A stretch of DNA of 64,000 nt from Vibrio sp. AND4 (lineage in GTDB: Bacteria > Pseudomonadota > Gammaproteobacteria > Enterobacterales > Vibrionaceae). Position numbers and translations under genes: made by a program. Position 1 is the first letter of the stretch, and each line of letters starts with the position of its first letter. This document shows positions 1-8,684 of this stretch, one piece after another. The notes under the pieces were generated by a model. That model saw nothing but the letters and a program-made list of their open reading frames with translations. It was not told the origin of the DNA and did no database searches. The stretch is taken from contig NZ_ABGR01000013.1 in the NCBI RefSeq assembly GCF_000171815.1, forward strand, positions 1-64,000, in the 5' to 3' direction.

Positions 1-601
1 GCAAAGTAAACATTGATGGCATTGATAACCTGAGAAAGTGATCGACTACCAAACGCTGATCCGTGACAAAACGCCTATCGGCGAGAAAGTTGCTATTGTC
101 GGTGCTGGTGGTATCGGTGTTGATGTTGCCACCATGATCACGGAGCCTGTCGATCAAACCTTGGATGATTGGCTGCACGAGTGGGGGATTGACAAAGAAA
201 TGTCTCAACCAGGTGGTTTGTACCCTTATCCAGATGCAGTGAGCGAAAAAGAAGTGTGGGTACTTCAGCGTCGTAAAGGTCGTGTTGGTAAAGGGCCGGG
301 TAAAACCACAGGTTGGATCCACAAGCGGACGCTAGAGAAACGCGGCGTGCACCTTTGTGGTGGTGTTTCTTACGATAAGATTGATCAAGCAGGCCTGCAC
401 ATCCATGTGAACGGTAAAGAGCAATTGCTTGAAGCTGACAAAATCGTGATTTGTGCAGGGCAAGAGTCCGTTCGTCCCTTTGAAGATCAATGGCACCAAT
501 TGGGCGACAAGCTGCATATTATCGGTGGTGCTGATTACGCGGGTGAACTTGATGCGGTTCGCGCAATTCGCCAAGGCGTCGAGCTCGCAGTAAAACTCTA
601 A
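1..601 (+). CDS. fadH: 2,4-dienoyl-CoA reductase, C-terminal part (frameshifted near the window edge)
   Basis: This is the C-terminal third of NADPH-dependent 2,4-dienoyl-CoA reductase, the FMN/FAD/Fe-S enzyme that removes double bonds during beta-oxidation of unsaturated fatty acids. The nucleotide-binding motif GAGGIG is clear, and the protein ends at the TAA of 599-601. The rest of the gene lies before the window. From position 3 one frame reads KVNIDGIDN and then stops at 39-41, while the main frame, open from 38, continues as PEKVIDYQTLIRDK. FadH proteins have an IDGID-x-PKV junction here, so the two frames join if one C is restored at about 28-31 (CC where CCC is expected). This could be a real mutation or a homopolymer sequencing error. 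The identity is secure; whether the gene works is not. Confidence 0.85.
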
Positions 602-643
602 TGCAAAACCTAAACTTTGAATCCCATCGCTGTTAACTGAACT

Positions 644-669
644 GCTGCGCCTCGTGCGCAGCGTTTTTG
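644..669 (+). terminator. Rho-independent terminator after fadH
   Basis: GCTGCGC (644-650) pairs with GCGCAGC (656-662) around a 5-base loop and is followed by GTTTTTG. It lies 40 bases after the fadH stop. Confidence 0.75.
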
Positions 670-766
670 TTTTAAAGCCCCATAAAACAGAGTGTTAATT
701 GCCAATGTGGGTTGTGCTACAGTGAGCGACGTAAAAGTAATAATTCAGTTTAATAAGGACTCACTT

Positions 767-1315
767 ATGGAAGCTCTCGATCTTTTGCTTAATCGCCGTT
801 CTATCGCTAAGTTATCTGAACCTGCACCAGAAGGTAAAGCGCTTGAAAACATCATCCGTGCTGGCCTTCGTGCTCCGGACCATGCGGGGTTGACACCTTG
901 GCGTATTGTCATTTCACAAGGTGATGGGTTAAAAAAACTATCAGATATTCTTGTTAGAGCGGCCGAAGCAGAAAACAGTGAAGAAGCGGTGATCGAAAAA
1001 GTGAAAAACGCGCCTTTCCGAGCTCCAATGGTGATCACGGTTATTGCTAAAGTGACAGAGCATCAGAACGTCCCAGCGTTAGAGCAATACCTATCGGCAG
1101 GCTGTGCAGCACAAGCGATGCAAATGGCCGCAGTTGCGCAGGGGTTCCAGGGCTTCTGGCGTTCTGGTAAGTGGATGTTTCATCCAGAAGTGCACCAAGC
1201 TTTTGGCCTTCAAGGCGAAGATCAGATCGTCGGCTTCTTGTATCTGGGCACGCCGGGATGCACACCGATGAAGGCGCCAGAGCGGGATCTGTCAAAATTT
1301 GTCGAGTTCCTATAA
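767..1315 (+). CDS. ydjA: YdjA-family NAD(P)H nitroreductase
   Basis: This is a 182-residue FMN-dependent nitroreductase-fold protein closely matching E. coli YdjA (183 residues). It starts MEALDLLLNRRS and contains APDHAGLTPWR (the flavin-binding loop region), SAGCAAQAMQMAA and GFLYLGTP near the end. The ATG at 767 is chosen because AAGGA lies about 8 bases upstream; the open frame runs further up, but without a ribosome binding site and without family similarity. YdjA proteins form a minimal nitroreductase subgroup, and their physiological substrate is not settled. It is a cytoplasmic monocistronic gene between the fadH terminator and topB. Confidence 0.9.
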   Translation: MEALDLLLNRRSIAKLSEPAPEGKALENIIRAGLRAPDHAGLTPWRIVISQGDGLKKLSDILVRAAEAENSEEAVIEKVKNAPFRAPMVITVIAKVTEHQNVPALEQYLSAGCAAQAMQMAAVAQGFQGFWRSGKWMFHPEVHQAFGLQGEDQIVGFLYLGTPGCTPMKAPERDLSKFVEFL

Positions 1316-1416
1316 CACTGGCTGCCGATGGTTACTGTTTATCTGTACAGTTTTTCTTGATTTATAAGGGCTACATTAGATAATGTAGCTCAAATTATTA
1401 TGATTCCCCAAACCTT

Positions 1417-3393
1417 ATGTCTCGTCTCTTTATTGCTGAAAAACCAAGTTTAGGCCGTGCGATTGCGGCGGCATTGCCAAATCCTCAAAAGAAAGACCAA
1501 GGCTTTATTCGTTGTGGTAATGGCGATGTGGTGACTTGGTGTATTGGTCACTTGTTAGAGCAAGTCGAACCTGATGTATATGACGAACGCTATAAAAAAT
1601 GGAACTTGGCGGACTTACCGATTGTTCCGCAGCAATGGCAATTAAGGCCGAGAAAAAGTGCCAGTAAACAACTTACCGTGATCCGTAAACTGCTCAAAGA
1701 TGCTACGGAAGTGATTCACGCGGGAGACCCTGATCGAGAGGGGCAATTGCTGGTCGATGAAGTGCTGGATTACTGCAAGCTTTCTAAAACCAAAAAAGAA
1801 GCGACGCAGCGTCTACTTATCTCAGATTTGAACTTACCCGCAGTAAAGCGTGCTTTAAGCTCGATGCGCAGTAATCGCGATTTTATTCCTCTTTCTATCT
1901 CGGCTCTGGCGCGTTCTCGTGCTGATTGGCTTTACGGAATGAATATGTCGCGAGCCTACACCTTGTTGGGTCAAAAAGCGGGTTATCAAGGCGTTCTATC
2001 GGTAGGACGCGTTCAAACGCCTGTACTTGGTTTGGTGGCCCGTCGTGATGAAGAAATCGAAAACTTTATACCGAAGGACTATTTTACTCTACATGCTTTA
2101 ATTCCTTATCAGGATCACAATGGCGCATTCGATATTCGTGCTCGTTGGAAACCAAGCGAAGCCTGTAAACCTTGGCAAGATGAAGAAGGGCGGGTACTGA
2201 GTAGAAAGTTGGTCGAGAACGTGGCGAATCGTATTGCCAATCAACCTGCAACGGTCACTGAATCAGAACAAAAGCAAACCAAACAATCGGCCCCGCTTCC
2301 GTATTCACTATCTGCACTACAAATTGATGCCGCGAAACGCTATGGCATGAGTGCTCAGCAAGTATTAGACACCTGTCAGGCGCTGTATGAGAAACATAAG
2401 CTCATCACTTACCCACGCTCGGATTGTCGCTACTTGCCAATGGAGCACTACTCGCAAGCGAGCTCAGTAACGTCTGCTATCGCTTATAACACTAAAGATC
2501 TACAAAGCGCGGTGCTAGGTGCAGATTTATCGATTAAGTCTAAGGCGTGGAATGACAAAAAAGTGGATGCTCACCATGCAATTATTCCAACACCGAAACA
2601 AGCAAATGTAAATGCGCTGTCTGGCCACGAGATGAAAGTCTACCAACTGATTGCACGCCAATATTTAATGCAGTTTTATCCAGCTGCGGTTTATGCTGAA
2701 GCTAAATTGGTGTTCGATATTGCTGGTGGTATGTTTGTCGCTAAAGGTCGTCAGCTCGTTTCCCCAGGTTGGAAAGCTTTAATAGGGAAAACGGACAAAG
2801 AGGACGATGGCATCGATGCTGTTCCGCCGCTCACAAAAGGCGCAGTATTGACCTGCCGAGAAGGCGAAATTAAAGATCGAAAGACTGAGCCGCCAAAACA
2901 TTTTACTGAAGCGACGCTGCTTCAAGCCATGACAGGGATTGCTCGCTATGTCGCAGATAAAGAACTAAAGAAGATCCTGCGTGAGACTGATGGCTTGGGA
3001 ACAGAAGCGACTCGAGCAGGTATTTTGGATACCTTGTTCAAGCGCCAGCTACTGACTCGTCAAGGGAAATCGATTTTGAGCTCGCCAGCAGGGCGTGGTT
3101 TGATACAGGCACTACCAACGGATGCAACTTATCCCGACATGACGGCAAATTGGGAGCACCAATTGCAGGGAATGGCAGAGCGAAATCAAGCTTATCAACC
3201 TTTTATGCAAGCCTTAGAGCAGCGTATTGATGGATTGATGGGAGAGGTAAAATCAGGTCCAATTCCTGACTCGTTACGTCATTTGCCTCAAGTCGAACGT
3301 CCGGCATTCAAACGTAAAAAACGCGGTTACACTAAATCTGGTGCCACAAAGACTCGCTCAAGTGCACGAAAGCCTTCTCAGTCATCAGGTTAA
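1417..3393 (+). CDS. topB: DNA topoisomerase III
   Basis: This is a type IA topoisomerase of 658 residues (E. coli TopB is 653). It relaxes and decatenates DNA through a 5'-phosphotyrosine intermediate. The TOPRIM domain begins at residue 3 with [12 protein letters not shown] and carries the metal site DPDRE at 104-108. The catalytic tyrosine is Y332 in [22 protein letters not shown] and [11 protein letters not shown] are also family motifs. The C-terminal 40 residues are rich in Lys, Arg and Ser, as in other TopB tails. No strong ribosome binding site precedes the ATG at 1417, but the protein begins exactly where the family does. It is followed by a terminator shared with the facing small gene. 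Confidence 0.96.
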   Translation: MSRLFIAEKPSLGRAIAAALPNPQKKDQGFIRCGNGDVVTWCIGHLLEQVEPDVYDERYKKWNLADLPIVPQQWQLRPRKSASKQLTVIRKLLKDATEVIHAGDPDREGQLLVDEVLDYCKLSKTKKEATQRLLISDLNLPAVKRALSSMRSNRDFIPLSISALARSRADWLYGMNMSRAYTLLGQKAGYQGVLSVGRVQTPVLGLVARRDEEIENFIPKDYFTLHALIPYQDHNGAFDIRARWKPSEACKPWQDEEGRVLSRKLVENVANRIANQPATVTESEQKQTKQSAPLPYSLSALQIDAAKRYGMSAQQVLDTCQALYEKHKLITYPRSDCRYLPMEHYSQASSVTSAIAYNTKDLQSAVLGADLSIKSKAWNDKKVDAHHAIIPTPKQANVNALSGHEMKVYQLIARQYLMQFYPAAVYAEAKLVFDIAGGMFVAKGRQLVSPGWKALIGKTDKEDDGIDAVPPLTKGAVLTCREGEIKDRKTEPPKHFTEATLLQAMTGIARYVADKELKKILRETDGLGTEATRAGILDTLFKRQLLTRQGKSILSSPAGRGLIQALPTDATYPDMTANWEHQLQGMAERNQAYQPFMQALEQRIDGLMGEVKSGPIPDSLRHLPQVERPAFKRKKRGYTKSGATKTRSSARKPSQSSG

Positions 3394-3396
3394 ACA

Positions 3397-3441
3397 AAAG
3401 CGGCGCTTTAGTGCATTTTCTTTAAAAAAGAGCGCCGCTTT
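3397..3441. terminator. Bidirectional terminator between topB and a small convergent gene
   Basis: AAAGCGGCGCT (3397-3407) and AGCGCCGCTTT (3431-3441) are perfect inverted arms around a 23-base loop that contains a T-rich and an A-rich stretch. The arms end in A and T runs suited to termination from either side. Confidence 0.65.
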
Positions 3442-3465
3442 ATGTTTCAGTTGGGTTATTCGCTG

Positions 3466-3672
3466 TTAGTCAAACAAGCCATCATTATTTTGGATCGCAC
3501 CGCGCACGTCGTCTTGCGTCAAAACGCGCTTTCCTAGATCCTTTTTCACTTTCTGCCCTAAGTTGACAAGTGCGTCTCTATTTTCTTGAGTTTGACGTTT
3601 ACCTGCGCTTCTCAGGCAGTAGTTGAGCTCATGTTCTTCACTGAAATTGACCAGATCTTTATCTGCAGCCAT
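3466..3672 (-). CDS. Small conserved-type protein of unknown function (68 aa)
   Basis: This is a 68-residue acidic/basic soluble protein starting MAADKDLVNFSEEHEL. On the minus strand AGGAGA lies 6 bases before the ATG, a strong ribosome binding site that argues for a real gene. It has no signal peptide, no membrane segment and one cysteine (YCLRSAG). The pattern is mostly helical. I do not recognise a domain. It is convergent with topB and shares its terminator. Confidence 0.7.
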   Translation of the reverse strand: MAADKDLVNFSEEHELNYCLRSAGKRQTQENRDALVNLGQKVKKDLGKRVLTQDDVRGAIQNNDGLFD

Positions 3673-3820
3673 TACCGTTCTCCTTTGCGGTGAATATTCT
3701 CAATAAGTCTGGTCTGAAAGTGGCGAAAATCAAGTAAAGTCATGGGATTATGATAAGTAAAGCAGCCCATTCAGCCCAAACACTTGTCATTAATGTATAT
3801 AAATCATTGATATATATAGA

Positions 3821-4510
3821 CTACCAAGGCAATTGAGTGCCATCGTAATTAATAAATTGACCGGAGTTTTCTTGGCTACTTTGCTCAATGATTTTTGCTA
3901 ATCCAGCGGCTGAGGTTTGAGCATCGATCAGAGCATTAGGCCCTCCCATTGCAGTACGGACCCAACCAGGGTGAAGCGCCAATACGATAAAGCCTTCGCT
4001 TGTTAGGTCATTGCTTAAGCTTTTCACAACAGAGTTAAGTGCCGCTTTGGAAGAGCGATAGATGTATCCACCGCCGGAGGTGTTTTCTGTCATGCTGCCA
4101 ACTTTAGACGAGATACAGGCAATCTTCTTTGACTTCGCTTGATGTAGAAGTGGATAAAAGGCCTCGACTAGTTTTAGTGGCGCAATGGTGTTTATCTCTA
4201 AAACTTGTCGCCACTCCTCGATGTCGGTGTTACCGAAACCATTGCCTTTGGGGCCGTAGTAACCTGCATTATTGATCAGCAGGTCGATTGCAGGAAGTTG
4301 GTTTGCTAGTTGGGCGACTTGTTGGTAATTGGTTACGTCCAGTTCGTGTATCGTCAGTTTAGTGAAGGCCGATGCTAATGCTTGCAGTTCTTTGCTTTCT
4401 GCAAGGTTCCGGCTCGTCGCGTGCACTTGATCACCTTGCTGTAAATACAGCTCTGCTAAACTGAGGCCAATACCGCGATTTGCACCAGTAATAAAGACTG
4501 TTTGACTCAT
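3821..4510 (-). CDS. Short-chain dehydrogenase/reductase, C-factor-like
   Basis: This is a 229-residue classical SDR. It has the NAD(P)-binding TGANRGIG at residues 8-15, NNAG at the end of strand 4, a serine strand (ISSKVGS) and the catalytic Tyr-x3-Lys in YRSSKAAL. The substrate-binding loop reads HPGWVRTAMGG, typical of the C-factor/CsgA-like branch. The substrate cannot be named. It is divergent from the HDAC-like gene with about 240 bases between them. It has no visible operon partner. Confidence 0.88.
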   Translation of the reverse strand: MSQTVFITGANRGIGLSLAELYLQQGDQVHATSRNLAESKELQALASAFTKLTIHELDVTNYQQVAQLANQLPAIDLLINNAGYYGPKGNGFGNTDIEEWRQVLEINTIAPLKLVEAFYPLLHQAKSKKIACISSKVGSMTENTSGGGYIYRSSKAALNSVVKSLSNDLTSEGFIVLALHPGWVRTAMGGPNALIDAQTSAAGLAKIIEQSSQENSGQFINYDGTQLPW

Positions 4511-4594
4511 TTTCGCACCTATCTTTCTGATTCAGTGGGGGGGTATTAAAAGCTCAACCATTGTGTTAGTTCAAAGCAACAAAATCAACCAGCG

Positions 4595-4623
4595 CCATGT
4601 CTGCAAGTTACCATGTCTGCAAG
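4595..4623. repeat. Two 13-bp direct repeats in the SDR/HDAC divergent region
   Basis: CCATGTCTGCAAG occurs at 4595-4607 and again at 4611-4623, giving a 16-bp period. Spacing near one and a half helical turns could suit a regulator, but it may be a simple duplication. Confidence 0.6.
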
Positions 4624-4749
4624 CGAGACAATATTCGTTGGAGCAAGGGTCACAAGGTTACTTGGGTAGAGTCGATTTTAGTGATAGTAGAGAGAAATTA
4701 ACGCTGGAAATTGATACTATTTCGCAACGATTTATAAAAAGAATCCCTC

Positions 4750-5673
4750 ATGCTCCCTCTGATTTATCATCCAATATACTCACAACTTGATCTGCCAAAA
4801 GGTCATCGTTACCCGATTATGAAATACCACCATCTTTACCAAGCGGTAGAGCAGAAACGAGCGCTTGGATGTTGGGGTAGGCAAGTTGAATTTTTCCAAC
4901 CAACCTCTTTGAGCGTGGATGAAGTAAAACGTGTTCACAGTGAAGAGTATGTTGATTTATTAGTCAGTGGTGCAATACCTGCGGCAAAAATGCGCAGGAT
5001 TGGCTTTCCTTGGAGTGAAGCGCTGATCACGCGAACGCTGACCTCAACAGCGGGTACGGTGTTAACAGCAGAGAAGGCATTGGAGCATGGCATCGCTGTT
5101 CACCTGAGTGGGGGATATCACCATGCACACAAAGATTTTGGCAGCGGCTTCTGTCTTTTCAATGATCTTGCCATTGCAGCAAAGCGGATGCTTGGTCATG
5201 AGCTTATCGATAAAGTGATGATTATCGATAGCGATGTTCACCACGGGGACGGCACCGCAACCTTGTGTCAGGACGAATCAGATATCATCACTTTATCTTT
5301 TCATTGTGATAAGAACTTCCCGGCAAGAAAACCCGATTCCGACCTTGATGTTCCTCTCGGTCGTGGCACCAACGATGAAACCTTCCTAGAGGCATTTAAA
5401 GAGGTCGTTGAAATGGCGGTGAACATACACCGTCCCGACATGGTAATTTATGATGCAGGTGTCGATATTCATACCGACGATGAATTAGGCTATTTCAAGG
5501 TCTCGACCGAGGGGATATTTGAGCGAGATCGCTTCTTAATGCAGCTGATGAAAGACAAAGATATTCCCGTTGCAGCCGTCGTTGGTGGTGGGTACCGAAG
5601 TGAACATGCGGATTTGGTACCGATTCATATGCAGCTTATCGATGCAGCAGAAAGTGTTTATAAACGCCGTTAA
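4750..5673 (+). CDS. Histone deacetylase-family (zinc) deacetylase
   Basis: This is a 307-residue arginase/deacetylase-fold enzyme of the HDAC/AcuC superfamily. Family motifs are in order: LSGGYHHAHKDFGSGFC (the tandem-His active site), IIDSDVHHGDGTA (zinc-binding Asp and His), YDAGVDIHTDDELG (zinc-binding Asp) and GGGY near the end. It has no signal peptide, so it acts in the cytoplasm. Such bacterial enzymes remove acetyl groups from protein lysines, polyamines or small molecules; the substrate here is unknown. The start at 4750 gives the normal N-terminus (LIYHPIYSQLDLPKGHRYPI), although the ribosome binding site is weak. It stands alone and is followed by a terminator. Confidence 0.9.
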   Translation: MLPLIYHPIYSQLDLPKGHRYPIMKYHHLYQAVEQKRALGCWGRQVEFFQPTSLSVDEVKRVHSEEYVDLLVSGAIPAAKMRRIGFPWSEALITRTLTSTAGTVLTAEKALEHGIAVHLSGGYHHAHKDFGSGFCLFNDLAIAAKRMLGHELIDKVMIIDSDVHHGDGTATLCQDESDIITLSFHCDKNFPARKPDSDLDVPLGRGTNDETFLEAFKEVVEMAVNIHRPDMVIYDAGVDIHTDDELGYFKVSTEGIFERDRFLMQLMKDKDIPVAAVVGGGYRSEHADLVPIHMQLIDAAESVYKRR

Positions 5674-5689
5674 ATGCCCGTTGCTTGTT

Positions 5690-5720
5690 AAAGGCGAGGA
5701 TTTGATGCCTCGCCTTTTTA
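5690..5720 (+). terminator. Terminator after the HDAC-family gene
   Basis: AAAGGCGAGG (5690-5699) pairs with CCTCGCCTTT (5708-5717), followed by a T run. Confidence 0.8.
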
Positions 5721-6012
5721 TTTGTAGGGGGACAAGTCGACGACCAGAGCCGATAAGCCATCGATTTTTAGTTATATTGCATCATTGTTAATTAAATTCA
5801 CTTTATGCTGCGTTTTTATCACCATGTGTACCTTTATTTCACCTAAATGGCCATTTAAAGTGATTTTGTGCAGAGTTTTTACTTGTTTTTAGTGTGTATT
5901 TTGTAAATAAAAGGCATTCAGAGTGCTTATGAAAATCAAGTTTATCAATGTCTAAATAAGATAGGATAACGGGTTTAAATTTAGAAAATTAAATTATCTA
6001 TTTAGGCTATAT
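5721..6012. other. AT-rich intergenic region upstream of the DUF898 gene
   Basis: There is no credible gene here. The sequence becomes strongly AT-rich after 5800, as expected of a promoter region for the DUF898/M48 pair. I could not single out a confident -35/-10 pair. Confidence 0.5.
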
Positions 6013-7179
6013 ATGAACCATCAACAAATTTCCAACACGATTTCTTTTAAAGGCAAAGGAGGAGAATTTTTTGGCATCTGGATCGTCAATATTCTGCTTT
6101 CTGTTATTACACTAGGAATATATTCTGCATGGGCTAAAGTAAGAACCAAACGTTATTTCTATGGTAATACTTATATTGACGGTGATAACTTTGAGTATCA
6201 TGCTGAGCCGATGCAAATTTTAAAAGGACGTTTAGTCGCGTTATCTATTGTCTTGGTATGGAGTGTCGCCAACTCATTTATTCCCCTGCTTTCACTGGTG
6301 ATGCTCGTCCTATTCTATGCTGCTATTCCTTGGATTTTTTGGAGTAACGCAAGATTTGACTCAGCTATGACGAGCTACCGCAATGTTCATTTCTCTTTTA
6401 ATTCATCATTGAAAGACGCGTATATCACCCTACTTGGTCGCGGTTTTGCTGCGTCACTAGCGATCATGGCTCTCGTTGGTCTGTGTATCGGCTTAGCAAG
6501 TTTTTCGCAAGCAGCAGCAGTGGTTTTAGGTTTGTGCTCGATGTTACTAATGGCTGCCCTCAATGGTTGGGTCGTTGTCGGCGTACAGCGATATTTTGTG
6601 AACGGCTACCGTTATGGTGATTGGCAGTTTAGTGGGGAACTAGAAACCAGTTTCTTTGTGAAAACCTATTTGAAAGCCAATGTTATTGGTTTTCTTACCG
6701 CTGTTGCGATTGTCATTGTATGCGTAATTGCACTGGTTGGCAGTTCAGGATTAATGCAGGCGTTAACCGGAGACGTTGCCTCATTGAATGAATCAAGCCC
6801 TTTTGTTGCATTTGCCTTACTTTACCTTTCTATGGCTGGTTTAATCGTTGGATTAATGGCATATACGGCAACCAGAACTCGGAACTACCTGTTCTCTAAA
6901 ATGGAGCTAGAGCAAGGAGAAACGAGCTTTACTTTTCAGTCTAACTACACGGTTGACGGCTACATGTGGCTAATTGTGTCAAACTTCTTCTTACAAGTTG
7001 TGTCCTTTGGTATCGCTAGACCATGGGTTATGGTTCGTACATCCCGTTACGTTGCTGACAAGACCGTTGTCGTCGGCGATATGAGCCAGCTTAAAGCGGT
7101 CGATCAAGAGTCAAAAGTGAAATCTGCGATTTCTGATGAAGTTGCGCAAGCATTCGACCTGGGCATTGGGATCGGTTAA
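6013..7179 (+). CDS. YjgN/DUF898-family multi-pass membrane protein
   Basis: This is a 388-residue inner-membrane protein of the DUF898 (YjgN) family. It begins with the family signature FKGKGGEFFGIWIVNILLS and ITLGIYSAWAKVRTKRYFYGNT, and a related GIARPWVMVRTSRYVA near the end suggests an internal repeat. About eight hydrophobic segments are visible. Function is unknown. The stop codon overlaps the ATG of the next gene (TAATG at 7177-7181), so the two are translationally coupled and probably work together at the membrane. Confidence 0.85.
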   Translation: MNHQQISNTISFKGKGGEFFGIWIVNILLSVITLGIYSAWAKVRTKRYFYGNTYIDGDNFEYHAEPMQILKGRLVALSIVLVWSVANSFIPLLSLVMLVLFYAAIPWIFWSNARFDSAMTSYRNVHFSFNSSLKDAYITLLGRGFAASLAIMALVGLCIGLASFSQAAAVVLGLCSMLLMAALNGWVVVGVQRYFVNGYRYGDWQFSGELETSFFVKTYLKANVIGFLTAVAIVIVCVIALVGSSGLMQALTGDVASLNESSPFVAFALLYLSMAGLIVGLMAYTATRTRNYLFSKMELEQGETSFTFQSNYTVDGYMWLIVSNFFLQVVSFGIARPWVMVRTSRYVADKTVVVGDMSQLKAVDQESKVKSAISDEVAQAFDLGIGIG

Positions 7180-8174
7180 TGCAATTTGAAGGAAATGCAT
7201 TTCCACCCAAAAGCTCTGAGCGACATCACGCTACACTGGATGTCGCTCAGAGTAACGCGTTAAGTTTGATTGTTGCTGACACTATTTTCAGCTGTGAGCA
7301 GCAACATGCGAACATTTCTGCTCCGGTCGGGAACTTGCCAGTCAGAGTTAAACTTCCTAATGGCTGGGTCTTTGTTACTGAAAAAACGGAGGAAGTGTCC
7401 CAGTGGCTCGAGGCAAATAAAAGGTCAAGCCTTGTTGATAAAATAGAATCAAACTGGTTGGCTTGGATAGTGTCGACATTTGCATGTGTTGCCTTTGTAC
7501 TCGGTGGTTATTACTACGCCCTACCTTGGGTGAGTGACAAGGTAGCCTACGCTATTCCTGATAGCGTCTCTGTTGTACTTGGCGACACGGTATTAGAAAG
7601 TTTGGACTATCGCTTGGAAGCAAGTGATTTAGATATCGCCGAACAAAATGCGATTCGGAGTAGGGTAGAGACGCATTTGATGCAATTGGGGGCTTTGCCT
7701 TACGACGTCGAGGTTGTTTTTCGCTCTTCTGATATAGGTGCGAATGCGTTTGCTTTACCCGGCGGGAAGGTGGTTCTGCTCGATGAATTAGTCACTCTTT
7801 CTAAAAATCAGCAGCAATTGGATAGTATAATTTTTCATGAACTTGGTCATATTCACCATAAACATATGCTAAAAAAATTGGTGTATTCGAGTCTAATTTC
7901 TGTTGGCGTCGCTCTTTTAACGGGTGAAAGCTCCGGCATCATCGATAATCTCGCCGGTGCAAGTGTGTTTGTATTATCTAGCAGCTACTCGAGAGAAGCA
8001 GAGATAGAAGCCGATGCATTTGCGAGAGAGGCCATGATTAAAATTTATGGCGGCACAAAGCCGATGGCTGAAATGCTGGAATTATTTCGTAGCCAAGATT
8101 ATGAAGAGTTACCTGAGTGGTTGAGCACCCATCCAGACCTTGATAAAAGGATTGAAGCAGCAAAGGGAAGCTGA
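7179..8174 (+). CDS. M48-family membrane metallopeptidase
   Basis: This is a 331-residue zinc peptidase. The catalytic HELGH is at residues 220-224, and the third zinc ligand lies in SREAEIEADAFA. One clear membrane segment (about 92-115) precedes the catalytic domain, so the N-terminal 90 residues and the peptidase domain probably lie on opposite faces of the inner membrane. The C-terminus has STHPDLDKRIEA, typical of M48 enzymes such as HtpX, BepA and LoiP. It is coupled to the DUF898 gene by a one-base overlap. I infer a membrane or envelope quality-control role; the target is unknown. Confidence 0.88.
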   Translation: MQFEGNAFPPKSSERHHATLDVAQSNALSLIVADTIFSCEQQHANISAPVGNLPVRVKLPNGWVFVTEKTEEVSQWLEANKRSSLVDKIESNWLAWIVSTFACVAFVLGGYYYALPWVSDKVAYAIPDSVSVVLGDTVLESLDYRLEASDLDIAEQNAIRSRVETHLMQLGALPYDVEVVFRSSDIGANAFALPGGKVVLLDELVTLSKNQQQLDSIIFHELGHIHHKHMLKKLVYSSLISVGVALLTGESSGIIDNLAGASVFVLSSSYSREAEIEADAFAREAMIKIYGGTKPMAEMLELFRSQDYEELPEWLSTHPDLDKRIEAAKGS

Positions 8175-8202
8175 CTTTTTTGTTTCAGCCTAAACTAATG
8201 AG

Positions 8203-8230
8203 AGCCCGCTAAATATTAGTGGGCTTTTTC
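8203..8230 (+). terminator. Terminator after the M48 peptidase gene
   Basis: AGCCCGCTAA (8203-8212) pairs with TTAGTGGGCT (8216-8225, one G-T pair) and is followed by TTTTC. Confidence 0.75.
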
Positions 8231-8411
8231 TTGCGTATCGAAAAGCGCGAAGAAATTAGGCTTTTTTGATATAAGGCTTTGTTGCGCAACTCAGGGGAAC
8301 TAAATTCAAAGCTCAACGAAAAGTCGTAATAGAATATTAAGAAAAACATCAAATTGATGCTCAACGTAACAAGAAAAAAAGCGGAAACCTAGAAATAAAA
8401 TCAACCCAGAA
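8231..8411. other. Intergenic stretch with no recognised content
   Basis: Between two terminators, with no open frame of note and no recognised RNA. It is A-rich from about 8330. Confidence 0.5.
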
Positions 8412-8413
8412 AC

Positions 8414-8444
8414 AAAAAAGCCGTTGATAGTCAACGGCTTTTTT
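8414..8444 (-). terminator. Terminator downstream of tRNA-Ser
   Basis: A perfect hairpin: GCCGTTGA (8420-8427) and TCAACGGC (8431-8438), flanked by runs of six A and six T. It is oriented to end the minus-strand tRNA transcript. Confidence 0.75.
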
Positions 8445-8454
8445 GTATTGAATA

Positions 8455-8545
8455 TGGCGGAGAGATAGGGATTTGAACCCTAGAACCGCTATTAACGGTT
8501 GCCGGTTTTCAAGACCGGTGCTTTCGACCACTCAGCCATCTCTCC
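8455..8545 (-). tRNA. tRNA-Ser (UGA)
   Basis: A 91-base serine tRNA read on the minus strand. It starts GGAGAGATGGCTGAG and ends TCTCTCC-GCCA with CCA encoded. The anticodon loop CTTGAAA gives anticodon TGA. A long variable arm (class II) follows, then the T-arm core GGGTTCAAATCCC. It stands alone, with its own downstream terminator. Confidence 0.97.
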
Positions 8546-8684
8546 TTTGTTGTTGCGAATGATATAAGGCTTTGAAAACCATGTAAACCCCAAAATGAAT
8601 TGTTTGGATATTTACTGTACGATTTTGTGTCGTTCGCAGAGAAGGCAATCAAAATCGCCCTCGTGTTGGAGAGCGATTGTTCAA

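Noticed and set aside
4563..4790. A 75-codon open frame in the SDR/HDAC gap
   Set aside because: It overlaps the HDAC gene start, has no ribosome binding site, contains the direct repeats and shows no protein-like pattern.
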